Below, in pieces: positions 1 to 8,287 of a stretch of 64,000 bases of DNA. The notes below the pieces were generated by a model that had not been told where the DNA came from, made no database searches, and worked only from the letters and a program-made list of their open reading frames with translations. Origin of the DNA: Paenibacillus sp. JZ16 (GTDB lineage Bacteria; Bacillota; Bacilli; Paenibacillales; Paenibacillaceae). Both the position numbers and the translations under genes were made by a program. The stretch covers positions 4,902,001-4,966,000 of the forward strand of contig NZ_CP017659.1 in assembly GCF_015326965.1 (NCBI RefSeq), read 5' to 3'. Each line of letters begins with the position of its first letter. The stretch's first letter is position 1.

Positions 1-931
1 AGGCCAAGTGGCTGGCATGGAGGATGGCTGCATTGTATTCCTGCACGCTGGAGATATGCGGAAGAGGCGTATCGGGATGCAGCAGGTAGTCGGTTTTTCC
101 GTCGGAACGGCCAGCAAGAGCTTCCGCATAGAGGATGTCGCTGCGATACGCCCCGCTTACTACTTGAACGCCGTTCACGCCTTCAAAGGTTTGCAGCGTA
201 AGCGCGATGGCTTCTTCCGCCCGTTCTCCCTGCTTAGAGCCGGTAAAGGCACGAAACGATGGGGAGAGCTCTACCACGGTCACCCCGTGCTCGGTTCGGA
301 TTTCCACGAAGGTTACGCCATCAGGGATGGCGCTTTCAAGTTCAGGTGGCAACAGATCTCCCAGTTGGGTCAGCATCGTCATGGCACTGACCTTGGGATA
401 GCGGACGGAGGTATCTGTCTGCACGTACTGGGATACGGGCGTGAATAAACCGGAAAACGGGTCATAGGCATGGAGGGTTACGCTGGGCATCGTGCTGGGG
501 ATGGCGGAAAGAATCGTCCCCTTGGGCGGACGTGCACCGTTCGCAGCGATATCTTCCAGTTCGCGCAGGATCCTGTCGCTTGATATGTCCTCGGTCAGTC
601 TCCCGAGTTCTTCATCCTGAGCGTTCAGGAACAGGATGGTCGGGTGCTCCGTAATGCCGTACCGGTTAACGGCTTCCGTATCCTCCGAAATGCTGAAATA
701 CTGGTAACGGTAGGCTGGCGAGGTTGCTTCCATCTGTTCCATGACACCCAGCGCTTTGGAGCAGCCGCCGCAGCCCTTGAGCGCAAAGATGGCGATGGAG
801 CTCACTTGCGTGTCACCAGTCCTCTGTTCTTCGACTGGAGATGTCTTGAACAGCATGAAGCCCCCCGCACCAAGCAGGATCAGGAAGGTCGCCAGCGCAA
901 TTCTCCACCGCCAGATTCGTGTGCGATTCAT
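1..931 (-). CDS. Membrane-anchored thioredoxin-fold / GerMN-domain protein (3' end cut by window)
   Basis: The reading frame opens at ATG 931 and runs off the left edge without a stop, giving at least 310 residues. An AAGGATG ribosome site lies a few bases upstream. Residues about 8-28 form one membrane segment. A thioredoxin-like part follows, with a CGGC redox motif at 54-57 and a likely cis-proline at about 97 (EHPT). The second half, about 145-265, resembles a GerMN domain (pattern GVTVVELSPSF), a fold found in spore-germination and cell-envelope proteins. The gene is last in the run pplA, ndh2, hepS-like, hepT and is separated from hepT by a strong hairpin. The combination suggests an extracytoplasmic thiol or electron carrier, but that is inference. 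The domain calls come from motif reading only. Confidence 0.7.
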   Translation of the reverse strand, partial: MNRTRIWRWRIALATFLILLGAGGFMLFKTSPVEEQRTGDTQVSSIAIFALKGCGGCSKALGVMEQMEATSPAYRYQYFSISEDTEAVNRYGITEHPTILFLNAQDEELGRLTEDISSDRILRELEDIAANGARPPKGTILSAIPSTMPSVTLHAYDPFSGLFTPVSQYVQTDTSVRYPKVSAMTMLTQLGDLLPPELESAIPDGVTFVEIRTEHGVTVVELSPSFRAFTGSKQGERAEEAIALTLQTFEGVNGVQVVSGAYRSDILYAEALAGRSDGKTDYLLHPDTPLPHISSVQEYNAAILHASHLA

Positions 932-955
932 GTCTATAAAACATCCTTTCATAAT

Positions 956-994
956 CGAACAGGGATGCGTCCATGATGGACGTATCCCTGTTCG
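956..994 (-). terminator. 19-bp near-perfect inverted repeat between hepT and the thioredoxin/GerMN gene
   Basis: The arms at 956-974 and 976-994 pair with a single mismatch and almost no loop. The hairpin lies just after the prenyl synthase stop and directly before the ribosome site of the next gene. There is no clear T run on the minus side, so it could stop transcription weakly, act in mRNA processing, or shield the downstream start. Confidence 0.45.
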
Positions 995-1022
995 TTTGGA
1001 GTATATGGCTTCATGTCTGTCT

Positions 1023-2027
1023 TTAGGGCAGGAAATAATGGAGCAATGCCTGCAAATCACGCTGAGCGGGGTGATCCGCGAAGTCGCCGATCATCCGCTG
1101 AGCCTGTTCCGCATACGATCGGGCAAGCTCCTCGGTTTGCTTAATGGCGCCGCTTGCGGCGATACGCTGGATGACCTCGTCCATGTCAGCCTCCGCAGAG
1201 TGGGGGCCAAGCTGCCTGATTCCAGGTGCAAGGGCTGGATCGTTGAGGGCGTATAGCACCGGAAGCGTAATGTTGCCGTTTCGCAGGTCTGCGCCAGCCG
1301 GCTTGCCGATGGCCTCCTTGGGCTTCGTGAAATCGAGCAGGTCATCCCGGATTTGAAATGCCATGCCGAGCGACTCCCCGAATTGAAAGAGCCGCTCAGC
1401 AGTTCCGGCATCCGCATGAGCTGCTTCCGCGCCCGCTTTCAGGCAGTGAGCCATCAGCAGGGCGGTTTTGCAGCGTGTTTTCTCTAAATACTGCTCCATC
1501 GTCAGTCCGAAGTCGAAGCGGTGATGCAGCTGATCGTATTCTCCCATGCAAAGCTCGGTCACCAACGCCGCAAGCTCGGCTAATCGGTAGGCCTCGTCTT
1601 CGGAGATGTCTTCACTGCTCTTGTCGGACTCGTCATTCGGATGACCCGCGGCCCATTCGATGGCGCGGGCAATCATGTAGTTGCCGATGTGCACGGCCGT
1701 CTGGACATCCGTCGTTTCATGCAGGGTCGGCATGCCGCGCCGCATATCGGATTGATCGATAATGTCATCGTGCACCAGCGAGGCCATGTGTAAGTATTCA
1801 AGCAGTACAGCGGTTTTCATGACGGCCCGCTCATGACCGCTTTTTCCGAAACGGCTGCCGAGCACGACCATAAGCGGGCGCAGCCGCTTGCCGCCGGCGT
1901 TAATGAGATCCATGACGCTGCTCAGAACAACGGAGGGGGGAGTGAGGTCACGGTCTGAGGTGACTACCTCCCGGAGCAGGCGGTCGAAGGAAGCGAGATC
2001 GACTCCAATCTGGTTATGAATGTTCAT
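1023..2027 (-). CDS. hepT: Polyprenyl (heptaprenyl-type) diphosphate synthase, catalytic subunit
   Basis: This 334-residue trans-prenyltransferase chains isopentenyl diphosphate onto an allylic starter to make the side chain of menaquinone. The sequence shows the family hallmarks: GGKRLRP at about 45-51, the first aspartate-rich motif DDIID at 87-91, and the second motif DDLLD at 228-232 within GMAFQIRDD. The start at ATG 2027 follows a GGAAAGGAG ribosome site. It lies 32 bases after a short HepS-like gene, as expected for a two-component heptaprenyl synthase. In Listeria a comparable synthase (DmkB) belongs to the extracellular electron transfer locus and makes a dedicated demethylmenaquinone. 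The neighbouring NADH dehydrogenase and FMN lipoprotein suggest the same role here. The housekeeping menaquinone synthase cannot be excluded. Confidence 0.85.
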   Translation of the reverse strand: MNIHNQIGVDLASFDRLLREVVTSDRDLTPPSVVLSSVMDLINAGGKRLRPLMVVLGSRFGKSGHERAVMKTAVLLEYLHMASLVHDDIIDQSDMRRGMPTLHETTDVQTAVHIGNYMIARAIEWAAGHPNDESDKSSEDISEDEAYRLAELAALVTELCMGEYDQLHHRFDFGLTMEQYLEKTRCKTALLMAHCLKAGAEAAHADAGTAERLFQFGESLGMAFQIRDDLLDFTKPKEAIGKPAGADLRNGNITLPVLYALNDPALAPGIRQLGPHSAEADMDEVIQRIAASGAIKQTEELARSYAEQAQRMIGDFADHPAQRDLQALLHYFLP

Positions 2028-2059
2028 CTGTATCAGCGCTCCTTTCCCTAGATAGCTCC

Positions 2060-2497
2060 TTACGCACTCCGCTGCTCCAGATAGCTGCGGATTTCACGCT
2101 TCAGCTCTTTAAGCAGGAGTTCGGGTGTGACGTTCTTCATTAGTTTCAGCTGCATGCGCTTATGGAGGGGGAGAAGCCGGGACAGCAGCTTCCATTCCTT
2201 CCGTTTGACGGCAATCCGGTACATGAGTCCAGTCAAATAATCGCCGTCCAGCAGCATACGCGTCAGTCTCTCGTTATCCTTCGCTTGCAGCTTGCCATGC
2301 TTGTTTAGTGCAGTATGAATCAGGATGCAGCAAGCCAGCACCGTCATTTTGCGTGAATAGGCAAGCTCATAAGCGTTGAGCATATCGGCGATGTCCCTCA
2401 CCGGTCTGTTATCCATCTCCATCCAATCGATATCCGTTCCGGAATCGATATGCGACCGAAGCAGGTCGATCGTATCCTGTAATAGCTTCATATCCAT
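2060..2497 (-). CDS. Short HepS-like (heptaprenyl diphosphate synthase component I-like) protein
   Basis: This 145-residue protein starts at ATG 2497 after a GGAAGGAG ribosome site and sits immediately before the prenyl synthase. The stretch LLDGDYLTGLMYRIAV at about residues 75-90 resembles the GDY-S-x-YY-x-LA pattern of HepS, the non-catalytic partner that sets chain length in heptaprenyl synthases. It is much shorter than HepS proteins, which are about 250 residues. The rest is predicted to be helical, basic and cytoplasmic. I infer that it pairs with the downstream catalytic subunit. The family call is tentative, since only one motif supports it besides the gene order. Confidence 0.6.
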   Translation of the reverse strand: MDMKLLQDTIDLLRSHIDSGTDIDWMEMDNRPVRDIADMLNAYELAYSRKMTVLACCILIHTALNKHGKLQAKDNERLTRMLLDGDYLTGLMYRIAVKRKEWKLLSRLLPLHKRMQLKLMKNVTPELLLKELKREIRSYLEQRSA

Positions 2498-2622
2498 CGT
2501 TATTGACTCCTTCCGGAAGGCTCGTGTTGATTAAGAGTGTGAATGCCAGTAGAACGGTTAGGGCTTGAGCTTGATACGGCAATGCGCGATACGATCAGCC
2601 CGTTCTATTGAGTAGAGAAGAA

Positions 2623-4497
2623 TTAGTCCGTATACACGTACCAGCGCCTTACGATCGGTATTCGTTTCCATACCTTTTTCAGCCAAGGATATACATAGTA
2701 GTCCAGTCCGAACGTGCTGCCTGATCCGCCGATTAAGGCGATCCCGGCTGCCAGATACCACAGCATTTCGTTAGGTGCCATCCCCGATACCCATACCATC
2801 GCGCCCATGGCGACGCTGGCTACGGCTGCAGGTGCCGTGAACAATCCGACGATCAGCAGGATGCCGACGATCAGCTCAGCCAATACCATCGAGGTCTGAA
2901 ATACATAGGCAAGCGAAGTATAGCCGCCGTCGCCGGTATAGAACATCAGGTCCATCGACCAATCGACAATGGATTTCATAAAATCCGGAACCGGGAGGGC
3001 GGATACCGCTTCGGCAGTATAAGCAGAGGCGGCAGACACTGCGTCTGCGGCTCCAGCCCCGGCAGCATCGGCACCTGCAGCGGATGCTGCGCTTACGCCG
3101 TCGGCTGCTTTGGCAGGAATGAGGAACACTTTATCCGGATCATCGATAATCTTGTGGATTTTATCCCATCCCTGTGAGAGCCACATCCATCCGGCAAAAA
3201 TCCGCAGCGGAACGAGCCAGAAATTCGGCGAGCGCTTGGCAAAATGCCCGCCCACGAAGCTGCGGTTGTTCCGGACATGGAAGAATTCATGCAGTAGGTA
3301 GTGATACACCTTGTTGAAGCCGCAAACCTGGAACAGATAGAGCATGTTGATCAGATGTTTGACCAGCATGGCCGGGAAGCCGCTGAGCCTGAACATATGG
3401 CCCGGAACCCCCACGTTAGCTACTCCGTAGCGGCTGCCGATACAGACCATCGTGCCGTGGAACGTCGGTTTGTAGGATTTCATCGGTTTGTTTAATAATT
3501 CAGCCACGATGTTATGTGCAATGACCGGGGCTGCTAGTTCCGCATTTTCTACCATTTGAGGCACGGGTGCAGCCGCGCCCTCAGGAATGTAGAAAATATT
3601 GTCCCCGACGACATAAACGTTCGGATGGGCAGGAACTTGAAGTTTGTCGTTGGTCAAAATACGCTTGCGGCCTTTTTGCTCGACATCCATATTGCCGACC
3701 ACATCGGAGCCTTCCACCCCTGCGGTCCAGATCACGGTACGGGATTTGATGTCGCTGCCGCCGACGGTAACACCGTCCGGTTTCACTTCCGTAATCTTGG
3801 AGCCTGTGATGATGTTGACGTTCATTTTGCGCAGCCGTTTCTCGGCTTTGCGGATCAATGGCTCGGGCAGGATCGGCAGGATCTTGTCGACCATGTCGGC
3901 AACGTGCAGCGTAACCTCGCTTGGATCCACGTAGAATTCCTTACATAATTGTTGCGTGAACTCGGCCAACTCGCCGATCATTTCAACCCCGGTGAATCCG
4001 CCGCCGACCACGACGAAGGTCAGCATTTCTTTGCGGACTTGCGGGTCGCGCTCCAGCACGGCTTTTCGGAACATATTCAGGGTGTGTTCTTTCAAACGGA
4101 CCGCATCGTCATACGACCATAAGGTAAAGGCGTGTTGATCTGCGCCCGGTATGCCGAAGAAGGTTGGCTTGCTGCCTGTTCCGATGACCAGATAATCGTA
4201 GGAATAGGTTTGTTTCTCTCCACGGAGTGTTTGGCCGTCAAAGTCGATGCCGCCGATTTCATCCAGCACTACGTCTACATTGCGAAACCCGGAAAACACT
4301 TTCTTTAGGTCGATTTTGATGGAATCCTCCTCGACCCGGTTCGCGGCTACTTCATGCAGCTCGGTTAGCAGTGTATGATACGGCTTGCGGTCGATGAGTG
4401 TTATCCGCAAATCCTTCTGTTTGCGCAGTCGTTTAGCCAGCTTCTTGGCGGTAAGTATACCGCCATATCCGCCGCCCAGCACGATAATCTGTTTCAT
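2623..4497 (-). CDS. ndh2: Type-2 NADH:quinone dehydrogenase with C-terminal DoxX-like membrane domain
   Basis: The 624-residue protein starts at ATG 4497 behind a GAGGGGAG ribosome site. The N-terminal 390 or so residues are a two-dinucleotide flavoprotein: GGGYGG at 8-13 for FAD, VVVGGGFTGVE at about 165 for NADH, and a TAGV...NVYVVGD FAD tail region. After a short linker the C-terminal third contains several membrane segments of DoxX type, with an alanine-rich insertion at about 475-500. This N-NDH2/C-membrane fusion and its length match the Ndh2 of the Listeria flavin-based extracellular electron transfer system, rather than soluble respiratory Ndh enzymes of about 400 residues. It lies directly downstream of the FMN lipoprotein gene. 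It is expected to oxidise cytoplasmic NADH and reduce a membrane quinone. Confidence 0.85.
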   Translation of the reverse strand: MKQIIVLGGGYGGILTAKKLAKRLRKQKDLRITLIDRKPYHTLLTELHEVAANRVEEDSIKIDLKKVFSGFRNVDVVLDEIGGIDFDGQTLRGEKQTYSYDYLVIGTGSKPTFFGIPGADQHAFTLWSYDDAVRLKEHTLNMFRKAVLERDPQVRKEMLTFVVVGGGFTGVEMIGELAEFTQQLCKEFYVDPSEVTLHVADMVDKILPILPEPLIRKAEKRLRKMNVNIITGSKITEVKPDGVTVGGSDIKSRTVIWTAGVEGSDVVGNMDVEQKGRKRILTNDKLQVPAHPNVYVVGDNIFYIPEGAAAPVPQMVENAELAAPVIAHNIVAELLNKPMKSYKPTFHGTMVCIGSRYGVANVGVPGHMFRLSGFPAMLVKHLINMLYLFQVCGFNKVYHYLLHEFFHVRNNRSFVGGHFAKRSPNFWLVPLRIFAGWMWLSQGWDKIHKIIDDPDKVFLIPAKAADGVSAASAAGADAAGAGAADAVSAASAYTAEAVSALPVPDFMKSIVDWSMDLMFYTGDGGYTSLAYVFQTSMVLAELIVGILLIVGLFTAPAAVASVAMGAMVWVSGMAPNEMLWYLAAGIALIGGSGSTFGLDYYVYPWLKKVWKRIPIVRRWYVYTD

Positions 4498-4546
4498 GCG
4501 AATCTCCCCTCAAGGAATAGTTGTCTTCTATCTATCGCTCTTGTGC

Positions 4547-5455
4547 TTATTTGGCGCCTTCGAGTGCTTTTGTTGCCAGCTCTACAAATCCGTTGACGTG
4601 GATCGACACACCGGAGATGGCATCGGTTTTACCGTCTTCCGCCGTTACGATGGCTTGCGGATCTTGTTTTTCAATCAAATACTGCTCGGCTTGGTAAGCC
4701 TGTTCATGCCATTCGGATTGAGCTCCGCCGTTCTTCATGCCGTATTCACCGGATTTGGAACGGGTAACTTTATCGGTACCGCCGTCTTTATGAATGCCGT
4801 TCCAGCTGACAGCGGCGATCTTGCCGTTAATAACGGTAACGTCGACGGTTTCCTTCCAGCCGGACTTAGCGTCAAAATCAGCCCCTTCTGCGTGATAGCT
4901 GCCGTCTTTGTACGGTCCTGCTTCAACAGGTCCCGCCGCCAGCGCTTTTGCTGCCAGTTCGGTAAATCCGTTGACATGGATCGATACCCCGGATACGGCA
5001 TCCGTGCGGCCTTCGTCGTTTAAGGTCAAGCCTTCAACCGACTGCTGAGCCACCAGGTATTCCTCCATTTTGGCTGCCTGTTCATGCCATTCCGCTTGAG
5101 CGCCGCCTTTTTCCTTCATGCCGTAGAAGCCTTTTTCGGAAAATGTCTTTTTGTCCAAGCCGCCGTCCTTATGAAGTCCGTTCCAGTTGGCGCTGACGAT
5201 CTTGCCGCCTTCGACCTTAATGGCAACAAGTTCCTTCCAGCCGGAGTCTTCGGCAAACTCGCCTTCAGCGTAATATAAGCCGTCCTGCAGGGTTCCATCT
5301 TGTGCAGGCTGTTCCGCATTAGTTGTGGTATCCGTGTTTTGGCTTTCCGCCGGTTTGTCCGTAGTGACAGGCTCTTTGTCTCCGTTGCCTCCGCAGCCTA
5401 CGAGCAGCGCAAACATCAACATGACAGAGAGGGATAGAGAGAGTGTCCTTTTCAT
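4547..5455 (-). CDS. pplA: PplA-like lipoprotein with two FMN-binding (flavinylation) domains
   Basis: The 302-residue precursor has a lipoprotein signal with the cleavage cysteine at 21 (ALLVG-C), then a short acidic linker. Two repeats of about 125 residues follow, each beginning DGxYxAEG and ending in a flavinylation motif: DAVSGVS at 152-158 and DAISGVS at 278-284. Ser158 and Ser284 are the expected sites for covalent FMN attachment by an ApbE-type transferase. This is the architecture of Listeria PplA, the surface flavoprotein that passes electrons to outside acceptors. The start at ATG 5455 follows AGGAGGAAA. A perfect Rex/Fnr-like palindrome lies 20 bases upstream. No ApbE gene is in the window, so the transferase must be encoded elsewhere if the protein is active. 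Confidence 0.85.
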   Translation of the reverse strand: MKRTLSLSLSVMLMFALLVGCGGNGDKEPVTTDKPAESQNTDTTTNAEQPAQDGTLQDGLYYAEGEFAEDSGWKELVAIKVEGGKIVSANWNGLHKDGGLDKKTFSEKGFYGMKEKGGAQAEWHEQAAKMEEYLVAQQSVEGLTLNDEGRTDAVSGVSIHVNGFTELAAKALAAGPVEAGPYKDGSYHAEGADFDAKSGWKETVDVTVINGKIAAVSWNGIHKDGGTDKVTRSKSGEYGMKNGGAQSEWHEQAYQAEQYLIEKQDPQAIVTAEDGKTDAISGVSIHVNGFVELATKALEGAK

Positions 5456-5475
5456 TCTGGTTTCCTCCTATAATT

Positions 5476-5493
5476 TTGTGAATTACTTCACAA
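5476..5493 (-). promoter_or_regulatory. Perfect Rex/Fnr-type palindromic operator upstream of pplA-ndh2
   Basis: The 18-base site reads TTGTGAATTACTTCACAA. It has exact TTGTGAA/TTCACAA arms and a 4-base spacer, which is the Rex consensus of Gram-positive bacteria. It also fits the Fnr/CRP pattern TGTGA-N6-TCACA. Both regulators answer to redox state or oxygen. It lies 20 bases before the pplA start, where a repressor would block transcription or elongation. Confidence 0.75.
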
Positions 5494-5536
5494 ATATTGT
5501 TCTTGAGTTCATTTTATTCTTAAAAGGAATAGTTAT

Positions 5537-5554
5537 CGGTGAAAAAAATCACAA
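5537..5554 (-). promoter_or_regulatory. Second, weaker Rex/Fnr-like box
   Basis: The site CGGTGAAAAAAATCACAA matches 11 of 14 arm positions of the Rex consensus. Its centre is 61 bases from the centre of the perfect site, close to six helical turns, so co-operative binding is possible. It is AT-rich in the spacer and lies in the likely promoter region of the pplA operon. Confidence 0.4.
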
Positions 5555-5562
5555 ACAGTGTC

Positions 5563-5609
5563 GGTGCTTCATGTTCGAGTTGATTCCCGTCGATTGCTCA
5601 TGAAGCACC
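5563..5609 (-). terminator. 11-bp perfect inverted repeat after pyrD
   Basis: The arms GGTGCTTCATG and CATGAAGCACC pair perfectly around a 25-base loop, six bases after the pyrD stop. There is no immediate T run on the minus side. It may be a weak terminator of the pyrK-pyrD transcript or a processing hairpin. Confidence 0.4.
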
Positions 5610-5614
5610 ATGGG

Positions 5615-6547
5615 TCAGATAATGCCTCGAATGTCATCCAGCGATTGGATGCCTTCGCTTTCCATCAATTCCATCAATTCTTCGGCCAGGGTATCGCCTG
5701 CGCGCAGGTTGATGAAGTTGTAGGTTCCGATCTGTACGGCTGCCGCACCTGCCATGATGAATTCGAGGATGTCCTCGGCGCTGCTGATTCCGCCGATTCC
5801 AACAACCGGGATGGATACTGACCGTGCTACCTGATGGACCATGCGGAGCGCTATCGGCTTAATTGCCGGTCCCGACAATCCGGCGTAGGCTCTGTCAAAA
5901 ACGCTGCGACGTTCCCGAATATCAATCGCCATCGCTTGGATCGTATTGATGAGCGAAAGACCATCAGCGCCTTCGGCTTCACACATGCGAGCCATTTCCT
6001 TCAAATCCCTCGCACCGGGAGAGAGCTTGACGAGCAGCGGCAGCGTGGTCGCTTTCCGGACTGCGCGAACCACCTCTTGAGCCTGCTCATTCTCAACGCC
6101 GAAGGCCAGCCCGCCTTCCTTGATGTTGGGGCAGGAGATGTTGAGCTCAATCATGTCGACGGCTCGTTTGCCGGATGACCGTAACTTGAGGCTGGCTTCG
6201 GTAAGCAGCTCGGCGCCCTCCGTGTATTCCCGTATGGTGCCGCCGCCAAGATTGACGATGACTGCCGTCCCGTGCGAGGTCATCTCGGATAATTCATGCT
6301 CCAGAAAAGCATGGATGCCCGGATTCTCAAGGCCAATGCTGTTCATGATGCCGGATGGCGTTTCATAAAGCCGTGTTCCTGAATTGCCGAATCGTGGCGT
6401 CAGGGTCAATCCCTTGGAGATTATACCTCCAAGCTTGCGAAGCGGATACAGATCCGCATACGGTTTGCCGAATCCAAACGTGCCCGATGCCGCCAAAATC
6501 GGGTTCACCAGCGGTACGCCCGCCAGTTCACAATCGATGGAGATCAT
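5615..6547 (-). CDS. pyrD: Dihydroorotate dehydrogenase B, catalytic subunit
   Basis: This 310-residue FMN-containing TIM-barrel enzyme oxidises dihydroorotate to orotate in pyrimidine synthesis. The typical N-terminus NPILAASGTFGFG, the active-site cysteine motif LNISCPN at about 130, the FMN-binding VKLSPG segment and the C-terminal GIGGISS phosphate-binding loop are all visible. The cysteine base, in place of serine, marks the class 1B enzyme that needs the PyrK electron-transfer partner, and pyrK lies directly upstream with a 20-base overlap. Only these two pyr genes are present here, so the pair is separated from any main pyr cluster. Confidence 0.95.
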   Translation of the reverse strand: MISIDCELAGVPLVNPILAASGTFGFGKPYADLYPLRKLGGIISKGLTLTPRFGNSGTRLYETPSGIMNSIGLENPGIHAFLEHELSEMTSHGTAVIVNLGGGTIREYTEGAELLTEASLKLRSSGKRAVDMIELNISCPNIKEGGLAFGVENEQAQEVVRAVRKATTLPLLVKLSPGARDLKEMARMCEAEGADGLSLINTIQAMAIDIRERRSVFDRAYAGLSGPAIKPIALRMVHQVARSVSIPVVGIGGISSAEDILEFIMAGAAAVQIGTYNFINLRAGDTLAEELMELMESEGIQSLDDIRGII

Positions 6548-7229
6548 TCCAGTTCACCTCCTTCGCCGGAAATACGGGGCCATCGGTGCATACCTTGCGG
6601 CTTGAGCCAGCGGAGGTTAACGTGCAGCTGTTGCATGCCCCGATGCCGCAGCCCATTCGCTTCTCGATGGAGACGTGGAGCTTGGCATTGGTACCTTCCG
6701 CTTTTTGGGCCAGACTGCGCATCATGGCAACCGGTCCGCATGCGAATATCGTGTCATAGCGGCTCGGGTCCACGGCATCTACAATGGTGCCGCCGGATTT
6801 GACGGTGACATTGCGGCTGATTTCGTGAAATCCGTTGACCGCGAAGGGCACCCCGGTATATCCCAGATAGACGCTGGATTCAGGAATTTCCTTCGCAGCC
6901 AGCAGCAGCGGGGCTGCTCCAATGCCGCCTCCTACCAGTGCCGTCCGGCCTTGCGGCTTAGGGAATCCTTGCCCGAAGGGCCCCTCCAGCTGAATCTTGT
7001 CACCCGCTTGAAGCGCTGACAGCAGCCATGTGCCAGTTCCGTGCACGCGATATAAGAAGGAAACGGAGTCCTCCGTCAGATTATGGATGCTGATCGGTCG
7101 TGATAGCACGGGATAGGCATCCCAGCAGCGAAGCATGAAGAACTGTCCCATTCGTGCCGAATAGCTGCCTTGAACGGTAAGTCGATAGATGCGATGGGCC
7201 AGTCTGACATTTTGAATAACAAGGGCCAC
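6528..7229 (-). CDS. pyrK: Dihydroorotate dehydrogenase B, electron-transfer subunit
   Basis: PyrK carries FAD and a [2Fe-2S] cluster and passes electrons from PyrD to NAD+. The sequence shows the FAD-binding RPISIHN motif, the NAD-binding GGGIGAAPL loop, and the cluster ligands CGIGACNSC followed by a cysteine about 12 residues later. I chose GTG 7229, giving 233 residues, because a GGGAGGAG ribosome site lies about ten bases upstream and the protein then begins VALVIQ as in the family. A longer frame back to TTG 7298 has no good ribosome site. The gene overlaps pyrD by 20 bases, which indicates translational coupling. Confidence 0.93.
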   Translation of the reverse strand: MALVIQNVRLAHRIYRLTVQGSYSARMGQFFMLRCWDAYPVLSRPISIHNLTEDSVSFLYRVHGTGTWLLSALQAGDKIQLEGPFGQGFPKPQGRTALVGGGIGAAPLLLAAKEIPESSVYLGYTGVPFAVNGFHEISRNVTVKSGGTIVDAVDPSRYDTIFACGPVAMMRSLAQKAEGTNAKLHVSIEKRMGCGIGACNSCTLTSAGSSRKVCTDGPVFPAKEVNWNDLHRL

Positions 7230-7392
7230 GTCCTCATTCTCCTCCCTTGGCGTACTTTTTCCGCCCGCTATGTTCCTTGCTACAGTATCACAGACCAAAT
7301 AACGCTACCTGTGACTTTTCTCATATTCGGGTGTTATCCGGGCTTGATACCTTTTGTATACATATACGAGACAAAAAAAGGTGGGACCATAC

Positions 7393-7929
7393 ATGAGAAC
7401 ACTGGTAATCGTTGCACATCCGGGTCTGCATGAGGGATCAAGGATCAATCGCGAACTAATCGAAACGGTTATACATCATCATGAGGTGACGGTGCATGAC
7501 CTCTATCAGCGGTATCCGGATGGACACATCGATATCGAGGCCGAACATCAATTGCTGCTCCAGCATGACCGCCTCGTGTTTCAATTCCCTTTTTGGTGGT
7601 ACAGTTCTCCGCCCCTTCTGAAGCATTGGTTCGACGAGGTGCTGACCTTTGGATGGGCGTATGGTCCCGGCGGGGGCAAGCTCCAGGGAAAAGAGTGGGG
7701 CCTAGCCGTTACGACCGGCGGAGCCGCGGAAGCCTATGGCAGCGAAGGATACAACCGCTACACGGTGGAAGAGCTAACCCGGCCCTATGAAGTGACGGCG
7801 AGCCTGGTGGGCGCGCTGTACTTGCCGGTATTTACCGTTCATAATGCCATGCAGCTGACGGATGAAGAGCTGCGGCGTCATGCGAAGGATTTTGCGTTGT
7901 ATGTTACAGGCGCGGTGAGATTCAGGTAA
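7393..7929 (+). CDS. NAD(P)H dehydrogenase (quinone)-like flavoprotein, Flavodoxin_2 family
   Basis: The 178-residue protein begins VIVAHPG, the flavin phosphate loop of the KefF/MdaB/YwrO-type quinone reductases. It carries FPFWWYSSPPLLKHWFDEV at about 73-91, the family signature that packs on the FMN ring. These enzymes reduce quinones or electrophiles using NAD(P)H and some are subunits of potassium-efflux systems. The start at ATG 7393 follows AAAGGTGGGA; an in-frame upstream ATG has no ribosome site. It is transcribed alone, divergently from pyrK, with a hairpin terminator downstream. Confidence 0.85.
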   Translation: MRTLVIVAHPGLHEGSRINRELIETVIHHHEVTVHDLYQRYPDGHIDIEAEHQLLLQHDRLVFQFPFWWYSSPPLLKHWFDEVLTFGWAYGPGGGKLQGKEWGLAVTTGGAAEAYGSEGYNRYTVEELTRPYEVTASLVGALYLPVFTVHNAMQLTDEELRRHAKDFALYVTGAVRFR

Positions 7930-8080
7930 AGGTTGCTATTAAAGCGCAAGCTCCCTATCAGTGTGGTTCGATTTATGGTTGAGGGTGGACAAAACGACAG
8001 AATGTAAGCTCCAAACTCCAAATGGTGAATGTGGAGGCGGTAGCCCGTTGAAAAGTGAAGAACTGAATTGCTGATAAGTT

Positions 8081-8108
8081 AGCCTGGCGCCGAAGCTGCC
8101 GGGCTTTT
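8081..8108 (+). terminator. Probable intrinsic terminator of the flavoprotein gene
   Basis: An 8-bp stem (AGCCTGGC with GCCGGGCT, one wobble pair) is followed by a short T run. The 150 bases between the gene and this hairpin hold nothing else recognisable. Confidence 0.5.
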
Positions 8109-8287
8109 CGGTGTTATTGGCAAATTTATGTACATTCCGGCATATCCCGAGCGATCAGGGGAGGCTGTCACTTTTGGTTGCAATAAAAGTCTTCTGGAGC
8201 TGCGCGATTCTGTTTATAGGCTCGGTTGCTTTTCTCGTAGGAGATCATCCTTCGATTTCCGTTAGCAGGCTAAACTTTTGCAAAAGA

